Origin: Odontocerum albicorne
Taxonomy: Eukaryota > Arthropoda > Insecta > Trichoptera > Odontoceridae
DNA: 64,000 bases
Direction of reading: 5' to 3'
NCBI GenBank assembly: GCA_949825065.1
Contig: OX463842.1
Coordinates: forward strand, 29,992,475-30,056,474
The position numbers were made by a program, and so were the translations under genes. This document shows positions 22,431 to 34,689 of this stretch, piece after piece; the first letter of the stretch is position 1, and each line of letters opens with the position of its first letter. The notes beneath the pieces were generated by a model that ran no database searches, was not told where the DNA came from, and saw only the letters and a program-made list of their open reading frames with translations.

Positions 22431-22604
22431 TACTAAAGCTCAATCTCTTTCATGTAAAAGGATCTAAGTCTATCAAAAATGGTCTTACATAGTTATCTCC
22501 AGTGGAACCGATAAGTATTCTAAGCCCGGACTTCATATTATACCTTCTAGAAAATTTCTTAAGGTCACTGTACAATAAATAATAAATTAAAGTTAATCAA
22601 GAGA

Positions 22605-22715
22605 TGTCTGTCCACGTGCCGTAGTAATTCAAACACCTACGATGGAGAACTGTGAGTCACTTGCTTACTCCAGTGGTTCTTAACCCAAAGGCTAAATTAC
22701 TGAGATCGAATATAA
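22605..22715 (+). repeat. SINE family B, 3' half
   Basis: CACGTGCCGTAGTAATTC and CTTACTCCAGTGGTTCTTAA followed by CCCAAAGG match the 3' half of family B seen at 33712 and 38085. The CAGTGGTTCTTAACC string mimics a hAT end but belongs to this repeat. Confidence 0.6.
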
Positions 22716-23404
22716 TAATGCCTCTCAGTAACGCTCTAGAGTATATCCGTATTATGAATTCCTATTTGCTGATGGATACTATACAAATTAATGAATTAAG
22801 GTTAATTTATAAAAACTAAACCTAACGTTATGACATTTGTAATTTAACTGTTTTTGTTAAATATTGCGATTTATACTGGAAATAAATAAAAGTAATTTAA
22901 TACAGCCGTTTTTCTATTTATCTTTAAATAATGATACGTCAAACGTGTTTTGAGACAGCAATATTGCGTTATGCAAACTGGTAGTACAATCCCTAGTGTC
23001 GGCCCTGGTCCGCTTTGTCGATGTTCAGAAGCAGACAAAACAGAATAAAAGTGAACGACTGGTGGATTCCATCGAATAAAATGGACATTTTCACTCAAAA
23101 AGGCTCCAATCTACATTTTTACTTTGTTTAAAGATATTTAAGGAAACGTAACGGCGCAATGTGTTTCTTTTATGGAGTAAAAAAAACGGATCTTAACCAC
23201 GAGATTCACATTTCACTGCCTTGATGCTTTGACACATGGAGGAAAGATGTATGCTCAATCGTAAATTGTCAATTCGTATTCGTAGGCAGTGGCTGCTAAA
23301 AATCCTTATTTTTCAGTATCATTACTACATTTTATGTATATTGATTTTTAGTGGCTGCATACATAACAAAAATCAAAATTTTATACCAATTATACAAAAT
23401 TAAA
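22716..23404. other. No gene seen
   Basis: The 75-codon minus-strand frame at 22871-23098 has no recognisable motif. Composition is AT-rich otherwise. Confidence 0.35.
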
Positions 23405-23500
23405 AAATATATATAAATTATGTTGTTTATAGTTAAGGCATTAACTTTGTGGAGGTTTAAAGACATTGTTATTTATTCTAAAAATAAATTACAATATATA
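23405..23500 (-). repeat. Penelope-like terminal module, outer fragment
   Basis: TTGTTTATAGTTAAGGCATT, then a GTGGAGGTTTAAAGACATTG stretch and TTATTT. The same outer sequence borders the modules at 4975-5030 and 30375-30425 in inverted orientation. The CTGAWGA core is not present here. Confidence 0.5.
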
Positions 23501-23656
23501 AATTATATAATAATCGATTGAACTTTGAAACATATCACATAACAAAAATGGAAATCAAGAACAATATAGAAAAAATAAAAAGTTAATACATAAAGAAAAT
23601 AGCAAAACATTTAAGTACAAAACTTGTACATACTTATTAGACGCAGTCTTAAATCA

Positions 23657-23752
23657 GACCCCTCTTTTTTGGGTACCATCGGGAATCAAACCAGAAACTC
23701 TCGGGTAAAAACAATTGTCTTGCCAAAAAGACCACGGAAGCCATCAAAGCAA
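23657..23752 (-). repeat. SINE family B head
   Basis: GGGTACCATCGGGAATCAAA and TCGGGTAAAAACAATTGTCT, then GACCACGGAAG, are the minus-strand tRNA-like head of family B. Confidence 0.55.
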
Positions 23753-24492
23753 GGTAAAAAAACAACATTAAATTTGTGTTAAACTATCTTCTTGACATGT
23801 ATAATATACTCGTACGTATAATATATACCAAGTTTACAATAAGGTACATTATACGACACAAAGCCTTTATCTGGGAAAAATAAAACGCCAAAAAAGAATT
23901 TTAGACAATATTTTCCGAGAATCTATTGTATTCCCACCTGACGCATAAATATATTCGAAAAAAATAAGAATAGCTGGCAGCAATTTCTGACGACATATTT
24001 TGATAATCGCGCTTTCCGTCTGAAATGTAAACATGTGCAAAGAAAAGATAAGAGAATAAGAGAACACACTTCATATATCTACGAGTACTCGTAGATATTT
24101 AGAAGAAAAAACAGAAAAAATAAATATGCAAACACCAGATTTTTATCTTTATGAATTATCTTTAATAGTTGCAACCCGAGAAATATTCACGGAAGTAAAA
24201 CAAATTATACATTTTTGAAATACCGAATGGAGTAAGATCAGCTTAAAGTTTTTTGAGTTCATTAATGTTTAAAGTTTAAAATAAAAAAAGGTACAATTTG
24301 ATTGCTGAATTATTTAATTCTCAAACATCTCTTTATACACGATGTTTTGTGTATTTAAACATTACTGTTGTTCAATTTAAATCGTTGATAAAGTTTTCCT
24401 TGAAGACTTATTTCAGATATTTTGACGCGTTTCCGACATCTCGAAAAAGCCACATATAATGGTCTGCATTAAAAAAAAGAGCATAAGATAAA
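23753..24492. other. AT-rich DNA, nothing recognised
   Basis: It includes the perfect palindrome CTACGAGTACTCGTAG (24079-24094), made of two overlapping TACGAGTA/TACTCGTA octamers. No gene. Confidence 0.4.
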
Positions 24493-24765
24493 TAAACACA
24501 AGTAATTTTAAGGTTCAATATACAATAATAGAAAATAAATGAATTATTTAATGAATTACAATTCAAAATAAATTGGCATCGTCCCCTTTTAAACCGGTTC
24601 GTTCAGTATAATTTCAATATGTTTCGAAGTAGTAAACACAAGTAATTATAAGGTTCAATATAATAGGAAATAAATGAATTATTTAATGAATAACAATTCA
24701 AAATAAATTGGCATCGTCCCCTTTTACACCGGTTCGTTCAGTATAATTTCAATCTGTTTCGAAGT
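24493..24765 (+). repeat. Tandem duplication, 140-bp unit
   Basis: Unit 1 (24493-24632) and unit 2 (24633-24765) both run from TAAACACAAGTAATT to CTGTTTCGAAGTA-like sequence with a few substitutions and small deletions. A recent local duplication of AT-rich DNA. Confidence 0.85.
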
Positions 24766-24968
24766 ATTCCTCTCTCGCTCTCTTGTATTCAAAATTCAAT
24801 TCTCGTATTCTTTCTTTGGCGACAACCGTACGAGTTTTGTCCTATTTATATTATGATGATGTATCATCTCATTAATTTGAGTACCTTGCGTTGCAAGATT
24901 CAAGGTAATAAAAATAAAGAAAATATAAAATATTTCAATTTAACCGAGTTTTTAAGAATATTAATGTC

Positions 24969-25040
24969 AACATGAAACCGATGGCAATTGATGCACCTAA
25001 ACCCAACATGAAACCGATGGCAATTGATGCATCTAAACCC
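24969..25040 (+). repeat. Tandem duplication, 36-bp unit
   Basis: Two near-identical units beginning AACATGAAACCGATGGCAAT, 36 bp apart, one base different. Confidence 0.85.
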
Positions 25041-26702
25041 AAACAAATATGGTAGAATATGATCTAAAAAAAGTTGGCTCAAATAAAAAAAAAATAAAGA
25101 AATGAGTTTAAAGAAGAAATGAAAGAGTTTGGTAGAAAATTTTGAATATAGAATAAGAAAAGTGTTTAAATCTATTATAATAAAGCTACAAATTCGTATT
25201 GTGGACTAGGTCCTTTATACATGAAGCTTTATACTTTTATTGTCCATTTTACATCTAGTCATTCCTTCTCGGAGTCTATTCAGGGCTCCTCATGTAAGCC
25301 AGTGTAGTTGGTCTCCATGTGTTATTTATTCCATGAGCTTTATCCACTCGTACGGTGTCTTTGCTTTGTACTTTAGAAAACTCGTTTTAACAATCCCTAG
25401 ATATCAATCTCGATATTGCTGGCTGGTGACCATATAAGGGGTTAATAAAAAAAATATATTTTCTTACTCGTTTTCTGATCTCTAATACTTTCAAGGTTAT
25501 AAAGCCGTAATCCCTTATTTTCTATGTTTAGAATTTGGACATCATAATTTTGATCAAACGTGTAGCATTTTTTCAATATCGTAGATTGCAGTTTACAATA
25601 AACACTACTTTTAAGGCAGCGTAGATATTTTAATATTATTCCTATAAACACAGTTTTTAGTTGAGGCACTCATTTAATCTAGATCAAAAGAAACAAGACT
25701 TACCCTAAACCGTTAGCATTAGTTGTTAATGACAGTATTTTGAGATTCATTATTCCATTAGTAGAGCCAACCCAACTTTAAAATGGGTCGGATAGTTATG
25801 CTTTTGAAATAACTGGAAAGTTTGTGTTTCCCGAGATACATCACAAATTTAATTTTCATAAAATTTATTTATGATTCTCATTGAAGGACAAATATAACCA
25901 TTAAGGATATCCTTTTTCATTAGGATTGTGATAAAGTTTCTCTGTGGCTTATAAGCTTTTTAAGTTTTTTTTTTATTCGGTGGAATATTCATCATGAAAC
26001 TAAAAGCTTTTTGATCCGTCTTTTTTATAAAGTTAAAACATATGTAAAGCTTGATTTATGTATTTGTTTTCTTCTTTCAAATTAAATATACTCGTCGAAA
26101 ATTTCCTAAGATTTCGGATTTAACTTTGCGAACTCCATATTAAAATATATACCATGAAATTATTGCTTTGTTATTCCAGTAATTACATTTATCACCATGA
26201 CACGTGTTTTATCTCCTATATCGAGGTTAACTTTAGGTGATACGATATCAGTTTTTTTACGAGAACAATGTTTGGGGTGTAACTGGTAAAAATATCTACA
26301 TGACATGCAGGATTCTGACAAAAGGTTCTACTATACCATAAGTGAACATAAATCCTACAGGCTACCAAGTTCCATCTCAAGTTATGATGGTGGTAAAACA
26401 TAGAAGCTGAAAGAAACAAAATAAATATTATAGTTGTCGAACCACAGATTTACAGAGATGACCTCTAACTTTGAAATTCATATCAAAGTGGTCTTTCTAA
26501 TAAATTATCTATAGCTATAATTGGAAGAGATAGATACAGCAATTATTGTGCCCCTCTTATTCATGTTTGAGAGAAGAGGCGTGGTTTTCGAAAAACTAAT
26601 ATTTTTTCTCTTTCCATTACAGCTTTATACTCAACTTAATTTTAAGGGTTACACCGTGATTAATTTCCAAGTCATCTTTGTTACTGTGTAGGTATCTGTC
26701 CC
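25041..26702. other. No gene seen; one even-composition patch
   Basis: Bases 25235-25440 have an even composition and a 65-codon frame with no family match. The rest is AT-rich without repeats I could identify. Confidence 0.35.
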
Positions 26703-26894
26703 CCATAACTACCTTGGTAAGAATCTTGTCTTCGAGCCCGGGGATTACGGATTTGATTCCCTTTAGTACCCACGTTTTTTTAAAAAGATTGCCATCTGGT
26801 TTTGCTTGAATGATTTTAAAAAAAATCGCCATCTGTTGTTGCTTGAATATATATTAGTATACTGTAGACAACAACCATGTAATGCAATACAATA
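26703..26894 (+). repeat. SINE family A copy with internal body duplication
   Basis: Head (ACCTTGGTAAGAATCTTGTC, B-box remnant TTTGATTCCC) and tail (ATGTAATGCAATACAAT). The body contains two repeats of a GCCATCTGGTTTTGCTTGAA-like unit, 26790-26808 and 26827-26848, not seen in other copies. Confidence 0.65.
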
Positions 26895-26946
26895 TTTTAA
26901 TTATGTGCATATTTTAAAACTGTATGCTCCAAAAATATTTTTTACT

Positions 26947-26982
26947 TTATATACAACGAAAGTGTAATAAAATACAACACTT
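26947..26982 (+). repeat. SINE family A tail fragment
   Basis: TATACAACGAAAGTGTAATA and AAATACAACAC only. Confidence 0.6.
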
Positions 26983-27449
26983 AACGTCTCTGTTTTCAAA
27001 AACACAATGTATATTGTTTCTAAAAAAATACATTTTTCAAATTCGAAATCAATATTATATGGCTGTATCTTATTATCTTTGACAGCACTCCTCTCGAGTT
27101 GACGAATTTTCTGACTGTGTATAGAATTTCTTGACGTTTCATCGGCGAATGTTTAGTCTGGGATCTGGGAGCTAACACAAACATTTTGGGTCAGGGTCCA
27201 GGGTATCAAATGACGCCATAGCGGGTACAACGGTGAACATTGTGATTTTTAAGAGCATTTTGTTTTCAAATTTCCTCGACGCGCCTAGTGATTTTGCTTT
27301 TTTAGAACAAGCATATAATTGTTTCTTAAGATGGAATTTCGATTATGTCTACACGATGGAATTCGAGAGAGAGCTGTTTTTTTTATTTGCTTGTATTTGA
27401 ATACATTAGGGGCACAATTAACAATTTTGATGTTTCAAAATTAAAATAT

Positions 27450-28430
27450 ACAGGGCGTATCAAAAACATGTATTTACACGTTTACATAACACAAGTAAAT
27501 ATTTTTTCTTTTTAAGTTGTAACCAATTAAAAATTTTAACCGAAAAGAGACTAGGCTGTGTTTCTGAAAGTGTAAGAACGTAGTTGAAGTGCAAATATGT
27601 TTCAGAAGGGAGTTCAAAATAGATCCACCAACGCGGCCTACAATTGCTCGCATTAAAATAATTGAATTAGGTGAGTGGTAATATTGTGTGAGTGTGCAGA
27701 GGACCCACAAATTTCAAACAGGAATGATGAGGCTGCATTTTTATTTAAAACATCTACTGGGCAACTGAGCTACTGGGCAAATGTAACTTCTGGGTAACTA
27801 AGCTACTGGGCAACTGCAGCTACTTGACAACTGAGTAATTGGGCAACTGCAGCTACTGGGCAACTGAACTACTGGGTAACTGCAGCTTTTGGGCTACTGA
27901 GCTACTGGACAATTGCAGCTATTGGGCAACTGAGATCCTGTATGTTATAGAGGTATGTCATGTATTACCAGGATTTTACAGTACGTTGTAGATTGTGAGT
28001 GTTGGGATATTTCTTTTTGATTAAACTGTAACTGATACCGTGTATTTAAACCTGCTGCAGGATTCCGTTATGTCACGTATTAACGAGATGTTTGCAGATG
28101 AAGAGTATTGTATTTCCAACAAAACGGAATACTTCTCCACTACTATCATGATGTGAGGGCTTATCTTGATGACACTTTGCCGAACAGATGGATTGTACAT
28201 CATTGAATGTTTCCTTCGTTCATCAGACCTCACGCTATTGATTTTTTTCTTATTGGTATACATGAAAGATAACCTATATCACGCAAAACCGGCAATCGAT
28301 GAAGGGAAAGACAACGCGCCCAAATCCCAAATCGATTGTTTTATGATGTTTACAACTCTGCAGACCTACGCTGTCATCAGTTTATGCACCAGAGCGGCTA
28401 GTAGTTTTAATACATGCCTTCGATTAAAAA
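27450..28430 (+). pseudogene. Tc1/mariner-type transposase relic
   Basis: The left flank ACAGGGCGTATCAAAAACAT (27450) looks like a mariner-type end, but I found no right partner. Inside, LYFQQNGILLHYYHDVRAYL and LPNRWIVHH are followed by RPHAIDFFLIG and CTRAASSFN. These match the C-terminal half of an insect mariner-type family that reads FQQDGAPPH...FPNRWIG...LDFFLWG...C..AxGGHF. The catalytic aspartate of QQDG is asparagine here. Frames change several times, and a tandem array at 27749-27930 interrupts the N-terminal part. Confidence 0.75.
27749..27930 (+). repeat. Tandem array of CTACTGGGCAACTGAG-like units
   Basis: About eleven units of 15-18 bp alternating CTACTGGGCAACTGAG and CTACTGGGCAACTGCAG. 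The alternation suggests a roughly 33-bp higher-order unit. It lies within the Tc1/mariner relic. Confidence 0.9.
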
Positions 28431-29105
28431 AAAAGTTACACAAATATGTCCTCTTTAATTTTAATAATAAAATTGGATGTATCATAAACGAAACAGTATT
28501 AATAAATATTTAAAGTGTGTATACGTTTTTAGAGGAGCAAGGTAAAAAAAAAAAATGTTTATTTATATAAGTTATGCGTAAAAAGGTAAAAGCCATCTAA
28601 AAATAAACAAAAAATAATTGCATATAAAGTTCTAAATAATATATACGTTTTACTATAGACTTAATGAAAGGTAACTAAAAAGTGACAGAGAACCAAAAAA
28701 ATCATATTAAAAACTGCCTGAAAAAGTTCAAAAGCGACGAATTCAGAACAAGCGAATATAAAAATAGCGACCAATCACATCGAACTTAAACAGATCAAAT
28801 CATTATGTCTACATTTGATCAATCAAATATCTATTGATATTAAAACGTTATTTAAGGAATATTTATTTATCACAAATCTAACAAAAAATATATTAGGAAA
28901 TAAACAAAGCTTAAACAAAAAATATATTTACCTAAAATATGCAATACAAAATTATGTAACATAAAATAATCATTACATTGTATTATCTAAGATAAAAAAA
29001 CATTTTCAACTGATCTATTGTACTTCATAAAGTAAATATCAAAATCGTAACCAATATTGATAAGTTATGCATTCGATTAATTATTATCTGTTTTACAAAG
29101 GACTT
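28431..29105. other. AT-rich DNA, nothing recognised
   Basis: Very AT-rich. No match or repeat seen. Confidence 0.4.
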
Positions 29106-29108
29106 GTA

Positions 29109-29342
29109 CCTATGTTATAACGTGAATATATTCCAGTGTGGTCAGGAAAGTTGCATACATTGCGGGACCGAACTATTTACCTTTGTATATGCGGCGACAT
29201 GCAAACGTCTGACCACATTATGATCAACTCCCCAAAGTATGCTCTTTCTAGAGGACTGGGGGAGCTACATTTTGTTTTGTCAGATATGGTGGACTTATTG
29301 ATGAGCCTAACCGCACATTTGAGAAACCCATTAAAAAAATAA
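29109..29342 (+). pseudogene. Non-LTR ORF2 C-terminal fragment (family N5)
   Basis: An open frame contains CICGDMQTSDHIMINSPKYA, like the C-terminal CxCG..Q(T/S)xxH(I/L)xxxCPxY zinc-knuckle motif that follows the RNase H or RT of Jockey/I/R1-like elements. The final cysteine is serine here. VDLLMSLTAHLRNPLKK continues in the expected place. The frame stays open for 68 codons, so it is moderately young. Confidence 0.6.
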
Positions 29343-30180
29343 TCATTACTAAAAAAAACTATTTCATTTTTTTACAACCACTTGAGAATGTCTATCTTTG
29401 TTATAAATTATAGGTTTAAGAATTGTATTTATAAAACAGGGAAAAGTCGAGCCATATTCCAATTTTATGGTAGTTTTAAATATTATGAAACTTAAGAAAA
29501 GATATTTATCTTACAAAAGTTCTCCGGAACAGGGCAAGTTTCATAATTCAAAAAGCAAGTCCAAAGACATATAATAAATATTTAAATATCATGGTTTTAA
29601 AGTTCAGAATAATGACTTTAAATGTTTTAAATTAAATAAATGTTATTCATAAATTAAGACTTTCTTATTTCTTTACTCAGATGATTCCATATGTCTACGA
29701 ATTAGAAATAAAATTTAAAATCTTAAAATGAACAAAAATGTACGATTAGAGTAGATACTTCGTGACTGTGGCATCAAAAGGAACAAATTTGCCGACTCAT
29801 TGATCAAAGAGCGACACAAAGGAATGTAAGTCTTCTCCATAAAGTTCCTGCGTATAACAATATCCCAATAGTCAGGAATAAAAATATACCTCTGTATATT
29901 TAATAAATATGACTCTGAATCAACAAAGGGCGATACTATAAAACATTACAAGAAAGGGCAATACTATAAAACATTACAAACGAAAGCGTAGTCTAGTCCT
30001 TGGTATAGTTTTATATCCCTAGACATTTAACATACGCGATATGTACGATGATCCACAAAAGAACATATTATAACAGAGATTAAATTTTTAATTCTAGCAT
30101 GTATGAATATGCCCTCGAAGAAGAATCATTGGATCATAATATGTTATATATAATATAATTAAGACATTATCACAGTGAAG
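29343..30180. other. AT-rich DNA, nothing recognised
   Basis: A short direct repeat near 29938 and 29964 (ATACTATAAAACATTACAA). No gene. Confidence 0.4.
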
Positions 30181-30425
30181 GTTTAAAGACATTGTAATTT
30201 GTTTTTTTTATCAAACACTGTGTATTCCGCTTTATGTAACGGTATAACTCTACCGGTTTAAATGTCTTGTTTGTGCTCTCCCGATGATGAGGTGAAAGCC
30301 TTGAAACCGGTAGGGTTATACCGTTACATAAAGTTGAATAAACAGTGTTTGATAAAACAAATAACAATGTATTTAAACCTCCACAATGTTAATGCCTTAA
30401 CTATTAATAATATATTAAATGCCAG
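30181..30425. repeat. Penelope-like palindromic terminal module
   Basis: Left arm 30181-30259 and right arm 30304-30378 are inverted copies (GTTTAAA...ATCAAACACTG...ACCGGTTT) with a few differences. They are separated by about 44 bp that contain GTGCTCTCCCGATGATGAGG and GTGAAAGCCTTG. To the right follow CTCCACAATGTTAATGCCTT and AACTATTAATAAT, shared with the 5-kb and 23-kb copies. Partial inverted duplication of the end is typical of Penelope-like elements. The right half reads, on the plus strand, GATGATGAGG...TTGAAACCGG...ATACCGTTA, which resembles a hammerhead core but with defects. Confidence 0.6.
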
Positions 30426-30427
30426 TA

Positions 30428-30590
30428 CGGCAAAAAGGTCATAATATATTGTTTGAATGCCCACAAAATGTTGCGCATCCGACCTTTTATGAAAATTTAT
30501 TTTTGACGAATAACTCAATCAACGCCAACCAATATGAGAACGTTCGTGAGAAACACGTCTTCCACCGTTTGTTACTGATAAAAAGTTTAT
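30428..30590 (+). pseudogene. Non-LTR ORF2 C-terminal fragment (family N6)
   Basis: GHNILFECPQNVAHPTFYEN, then NREKHV-like residues and HRLLLIKSL before a stop at 30590. H(I/N)LFECP is the same zinc-knuckle region as at 29109 but from a different family. The upstream cysteines are in another frame. Confidence 0.5.
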
Positions 30591-32399
30591 AGTACGAGTA
30601 GTATGAAATAAAGCTATAAAATTATTATTGTTCTTTGACAAACGTGGTATTATTTCAAATTCTGATAGCGAGCGCATATTGTATTTATTCTTCTAAAACG
30701 TAATCTGTATTCTCAATTAACGTAATCAACTCTACTTTGCTATAATATTGCTCACTGACTAAAATCACCCAAAATTGGGTGCAAAGTAATTTAAAAAAAT
30801 ATTACTCCATAAAAACATTATTATAAGTTATTAAGTATTACACTTATATAACGTAAGTACAACCTTAAGCTTATTGTCAAGATTTGGAAAGGCCTAAATG
30901 TAAAAATCAGTATAGGATACTTTTTTTTGGTAACTTTCGTGAATCAAACCTACCATGCTGGAGGTAGATTAATATTTAACTTTAGAACTAGACCATGAAG
31001 TTCTTATAAATCGTATTATTGAAAGTTTTAAATAAAATTAATATTTTTTTATCAAAAATAATGTGGTACTTATTTATGAAAAGAGAATTCCTGGTGGAAT
31101 TTATTCAAAGAACGTAGCCTTGAAATTTTAAATCTCATTTTACTTTCATAAGCCGACTCCAACATGTTTGAATCGTATAAAAGATAGGGAGGACATTTCG
31201 AATGTATGCGACGGTAGAAATATTAATTAATACCAAAGGTTTTTTTATGGAAAATATTAAGTAAGTATTAAGCTGGTTAAAACTCTCAGTTTTCTTCCAC
31301 GGAGACCTTTATTATTTGGCGCATCAAAATTATTAAAGATGTAAAGAACTGTATTTTTATGTTTCCCTTATACGTTACATCAGAAACACATGAATTCCAT
31401 AAAACGCCTTTATCCAGGTCGGTCCACAGTCTGGCATGTACTATATGTTGAACCCGTGACCGAACCAGCTCTGAGGCGATCTATGCTTATAGCAATAGTT
31501 TATTTTAAGGGCTTTGGTGGATTAATTTAACAGCCTCGAAACCTGGGGGAAACCTTGAGGACGGCTCATCCTCGAATCTTACTCGTATATGCGAATATAT
31601 GTCTCTTGCATAAAAATGAAAAATACTACCTGAAAAAGATAAAGGCAGTGTTCTCCTTGCCCCGCTACCCCATGGGAAATATTCCAATGAACGAGCTTCC
31701 CTGATAAAGTTAGTAAATACGGAGTGATTCGAAAAACAGGGCCTAAAATCTACAAACAAGTCTTTCAGCTTCCAAATTTATTAAATCTTGCTTTTTAGAA
31801 TTGTATGAAAATAAATTTAAATAAACTTCGATTACTTTTATTATTTTTTTAATCTTACAACACAATGATTTAAGCTCAAATGCATTATTTGTCCTTAATA
31901 CTAAATCTAAACTTTTTTCTCTACTGAAGTAATTAGTTTTTTAGATTAAATTTCGTACAACATTTGTCATTGCTTCCTTAAATAAGAGACTAACACTGTA
32001 CTCGTACCTCACTAGACAGTTTGAAACGTATGAGGTTCGATTTTGAATACTAATCATTAAATTTTAAGGTTGGAAATTATTAGTTTATATTTAGGCGGAC
32101 TATGAATTCAAGCCATCATTTCATACAAGAAAATTGTCACTGGTTTGAAGTTTAAGCTATATTTGAAACAAAAATGAATTATTGCGTATTTCAGAAACGA
32201 TTCCTTTCCCTTTTTTGTTTTCGCAAGTTATTCTTATAGTAATGGAATTCAGTTAAGATATGATTTTCCATTTTGACATAAATCTCTTTTCAGAAAATTA
32301 TTCAATTTTCTTACAATCGCCACTAAAACAGTATGACTTTCCGCAACCATTCATTAATCTATCAGCGCTTTCATATAATTGAAGGTTTTATTTTTATAC
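30591..32399. other. No gene seen; weak SINE-like heads
   Basis: Bases 30935-31005 (minus) look like a decayed tRNA-like SINE head. The 84-codon minus-strand frame at 31505-31759 lies in an even-composition patch and has no family match. The rest is AT-rich. Confidence 0.35.
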
Positions 32400-32614
32400 G
32401 TGTATTATATTATTTACTACAATTTTCGTATACAGTACAATCTGGTGAGATGATCGCCAAGATTACTATCTCTTCCAACCAACCAAAAAAGATTTAAAGA
32501 GCCCTTAAGTGAAAACTAGACAGAGACCCTTTTAAAAATAAATTAGTTTCGAATGGGAATCGAACCCGTAACCCTCGGATCAAAAGGTAGTTGTCTTACC
32601 AACTAAGCCACAAA
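32400..32614 (-). repeat. SINE family A, full-length copy
   Basis: Minus-strand head with B box (GGTTCGATTCCC in GGGTTACGGGTTCGATTCCC), A box (TTAGTTGGTAAGAC), CTAGTTTTCACTTAAGGGCT body and TACAGTACAATCTGG region. Nearly complete but the tail is AT-shifted. Confidence 0.85.
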
Positions 32615-33122
32615 AGCTTTATTATGGAATTAAATTTTAAATAGAACGGGTCTTCTTTCTCACCGAATTAAACAGTTACATTTTTCGGCTTGGATACTTT
32701 TAAGCAAGTTTTGTATCGATGAAGTATCGACTTCTAGTTTTCACTTCAACTAAAACAACTGTTAAGTGCTTTGGATATTTGTATTGCTTCTAAGAATGCA
32801 ATAAGATGGAATGAAAACCCTAAGAAAAGTTTTATGAGTTGAATATTTTTTGTATTTATACGTTCATATGTCTGTTCACATAAATATAAGTGTTTCTACA
32901 TTATTTTATCATTTTAGTGAAGATATGAAAAAGTACCACGAAGTTATTCGAGAAAAATATTTAAAATGCAACGGGGCTTGACTCACAGAAATACACAATA
33001 AAAAAAAGGAAAAAGGTCAACCTTAATTTTCATAATCAGATCTCGAAACATAATATAAATATAATGAAAATTCGTGATTCATTTTAAAATCAAAATAAAT
33101 TTTTGAGAAAAATATCACTCAA
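32615..33122. other. AT-rich DNA, nothing recognised
   Basis: No signal seen. Confidence 0.4.
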
Positions 33123-33360
33123 CAGGTGGGCCACCCGGTTAGTTAATGTGTTAACCGCACAAAGGTGGTTTTAAAGGAGGATATCCCGGCCAGGTTAGCG
33201 CGGTGCGGCGCCCGAGTCCTTTGTTCCGGCCTGGCCTGGCATTCGCCAAAATTTTAATGCTTAACAAAGGATACATAGGTTGTTAGTCTATTTTCCGCTC
33301 AAGATATACGGGCGTGCTGGTCACTTTAATTGATGATTTATACGCCGCCGAGTGTGAAAC
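33123..33360. repeat. GC-rich patch, probable repeat fragment of unknown type
   Basis: GGTGGGCCACCCGGTTAG, GGCGCCCGAGTCC and GGCCTGGCCTGGC stand out against AT-rich flanks. No frame or terminal repeat identifies it. CACGCCCGTATATC-type sequence on the minus strand near 33310 suggests a dispersed element. Confidence 0.4.
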
Positions 33361-33711
33361 AAGTTCGTTCCAAAGTTCAGTAATTGGATTATCAACTAAG
33401 GTTCCATTTCTATAATTGATTAAAATGATAACAATAAAAGTTTTACGTGTTTCCCATGTGAATTATATGGAAAATGGATAAAATTAAGTTTATGGAATAT
33501 GAACTAAGTACTTTAAAATGACAACTGAAACATACCACAAGTCTCAGTGAAATATGTAAAATTTGTCAAATGTTTCGACTTTCACTTTTTGGAACTCCAT
33601 ATAATAATATTTTTTTCATAAATTACTTTGTCAATGAACTAATTACATAAATTCATTCCTTAACATGATACCCCTAAACATATCCCAGTTGATGATGCGA
33701 ATATGTTGGAT

Positions 33712-33985
33712 AGAATGGCTGGAGACAATATAGTCTTCGGCCCGAGTAATCGAGCCTTCGGAATAAGAACCACTGGAGTAGGAAAACAACTACGATTTCG
33801 CTATAGCACGTGTTGAAAATACGACCTCATGAAGAATGGAAATAATGTTCATACACGTCTAACGCGCGCGAATATTGTTACTAGACGAATTCTTTCATCA
33901 GACTGGTGGGTATTATCGGGAATCGAACTACAAACCTCTGGGTGAAAGATCAGCGTCTTATCAATTAAGTTACGGAAGTCATCAC
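33712..33985 (-). repeat. SINE family B, near full-length
   Basis: Minus strand: tRNA-like head (TTAATTGATAAGACGC, B box GTTCGATTCCC), link, GACGTGTATG, GGTCGTATTTTCAACACGTG, then CCTACTCCAGTGGTTCTTAT, CCGAAGGCTCGATTAC and GGGCCGAAGAC. The same order occurs at 38085 and 61330. The unit of about 275-290 bp is longer than SINE A and has an unrelated body. Confidence 0.8.
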
Positions 33986-34689
33986 TACATTTTGAGTTTT
34001 TTAAAGTAAAAATGAGCAAAAAAGTACTAAAGATTGAAATTTTACATTCACACTCACCAATTGAATAGTATTTTTTTACAACCCTGCTTTATGGTGCGAA
34101 ACGAGCGACAGAAATATTTTTTTCTCTGAGCATTCTGCTTGTTTGTATAATAGTACAATATTTGAATATTTTTTCTCAATGTTCTTGATTTTTTAAGTGA
34201 CTAAATGTTTTTGGATAAATAAATAATGACATTTATTAAGAAAAAATAGCTGATCAGTTTCAATAAAAAAACAATAAACATAAAAAAAACACATTAGATT
34301 TGTTGAATGTGTAAAAATATTTTCTTAATTTAAAATATGTATATCAAACAACAAACATATGTGAAAAAACAAAATAATTTAAAAGGGAAAGTTAAACTCG
34401 GCATTAATTTGGGGAAATGGACCACGAACGACAATGTGGCGACTAAACATTTAATTTCGACGTCAACTCAGTATTTAAAATTATTTTCATCCTTTTAATT
34501 CGTGAAAAAACTTAATTTCATTTGAACATTTAATGTTTCAAGTTATATAGTACATTCTAGTCCAACCAATAAAACGAACCATAAAGAAAACAAAGTTTCT
34601 TTCCCTTACAATGAAATTGGTAATATTCATAAAACACGGTCGTATAAAGTAACTTTTTTCAAAAGAACCTGTAACGTTGGCGTCAAAGA
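33986..34689. other. AT-rich DNA, nothing recognised
   Basis: No repeat or coding match seen. Confidence 0.4.

Noticed and set aside
22650..22700. Possible hAT end CAGTGGTTCTTAACC
   Set aside because: The same string occurs inside every SINE B copy, so it is part of that repeat.
31505..31759. 84-codon minus-strand frame
   Set aside because: Even composition but no family match or splice support.
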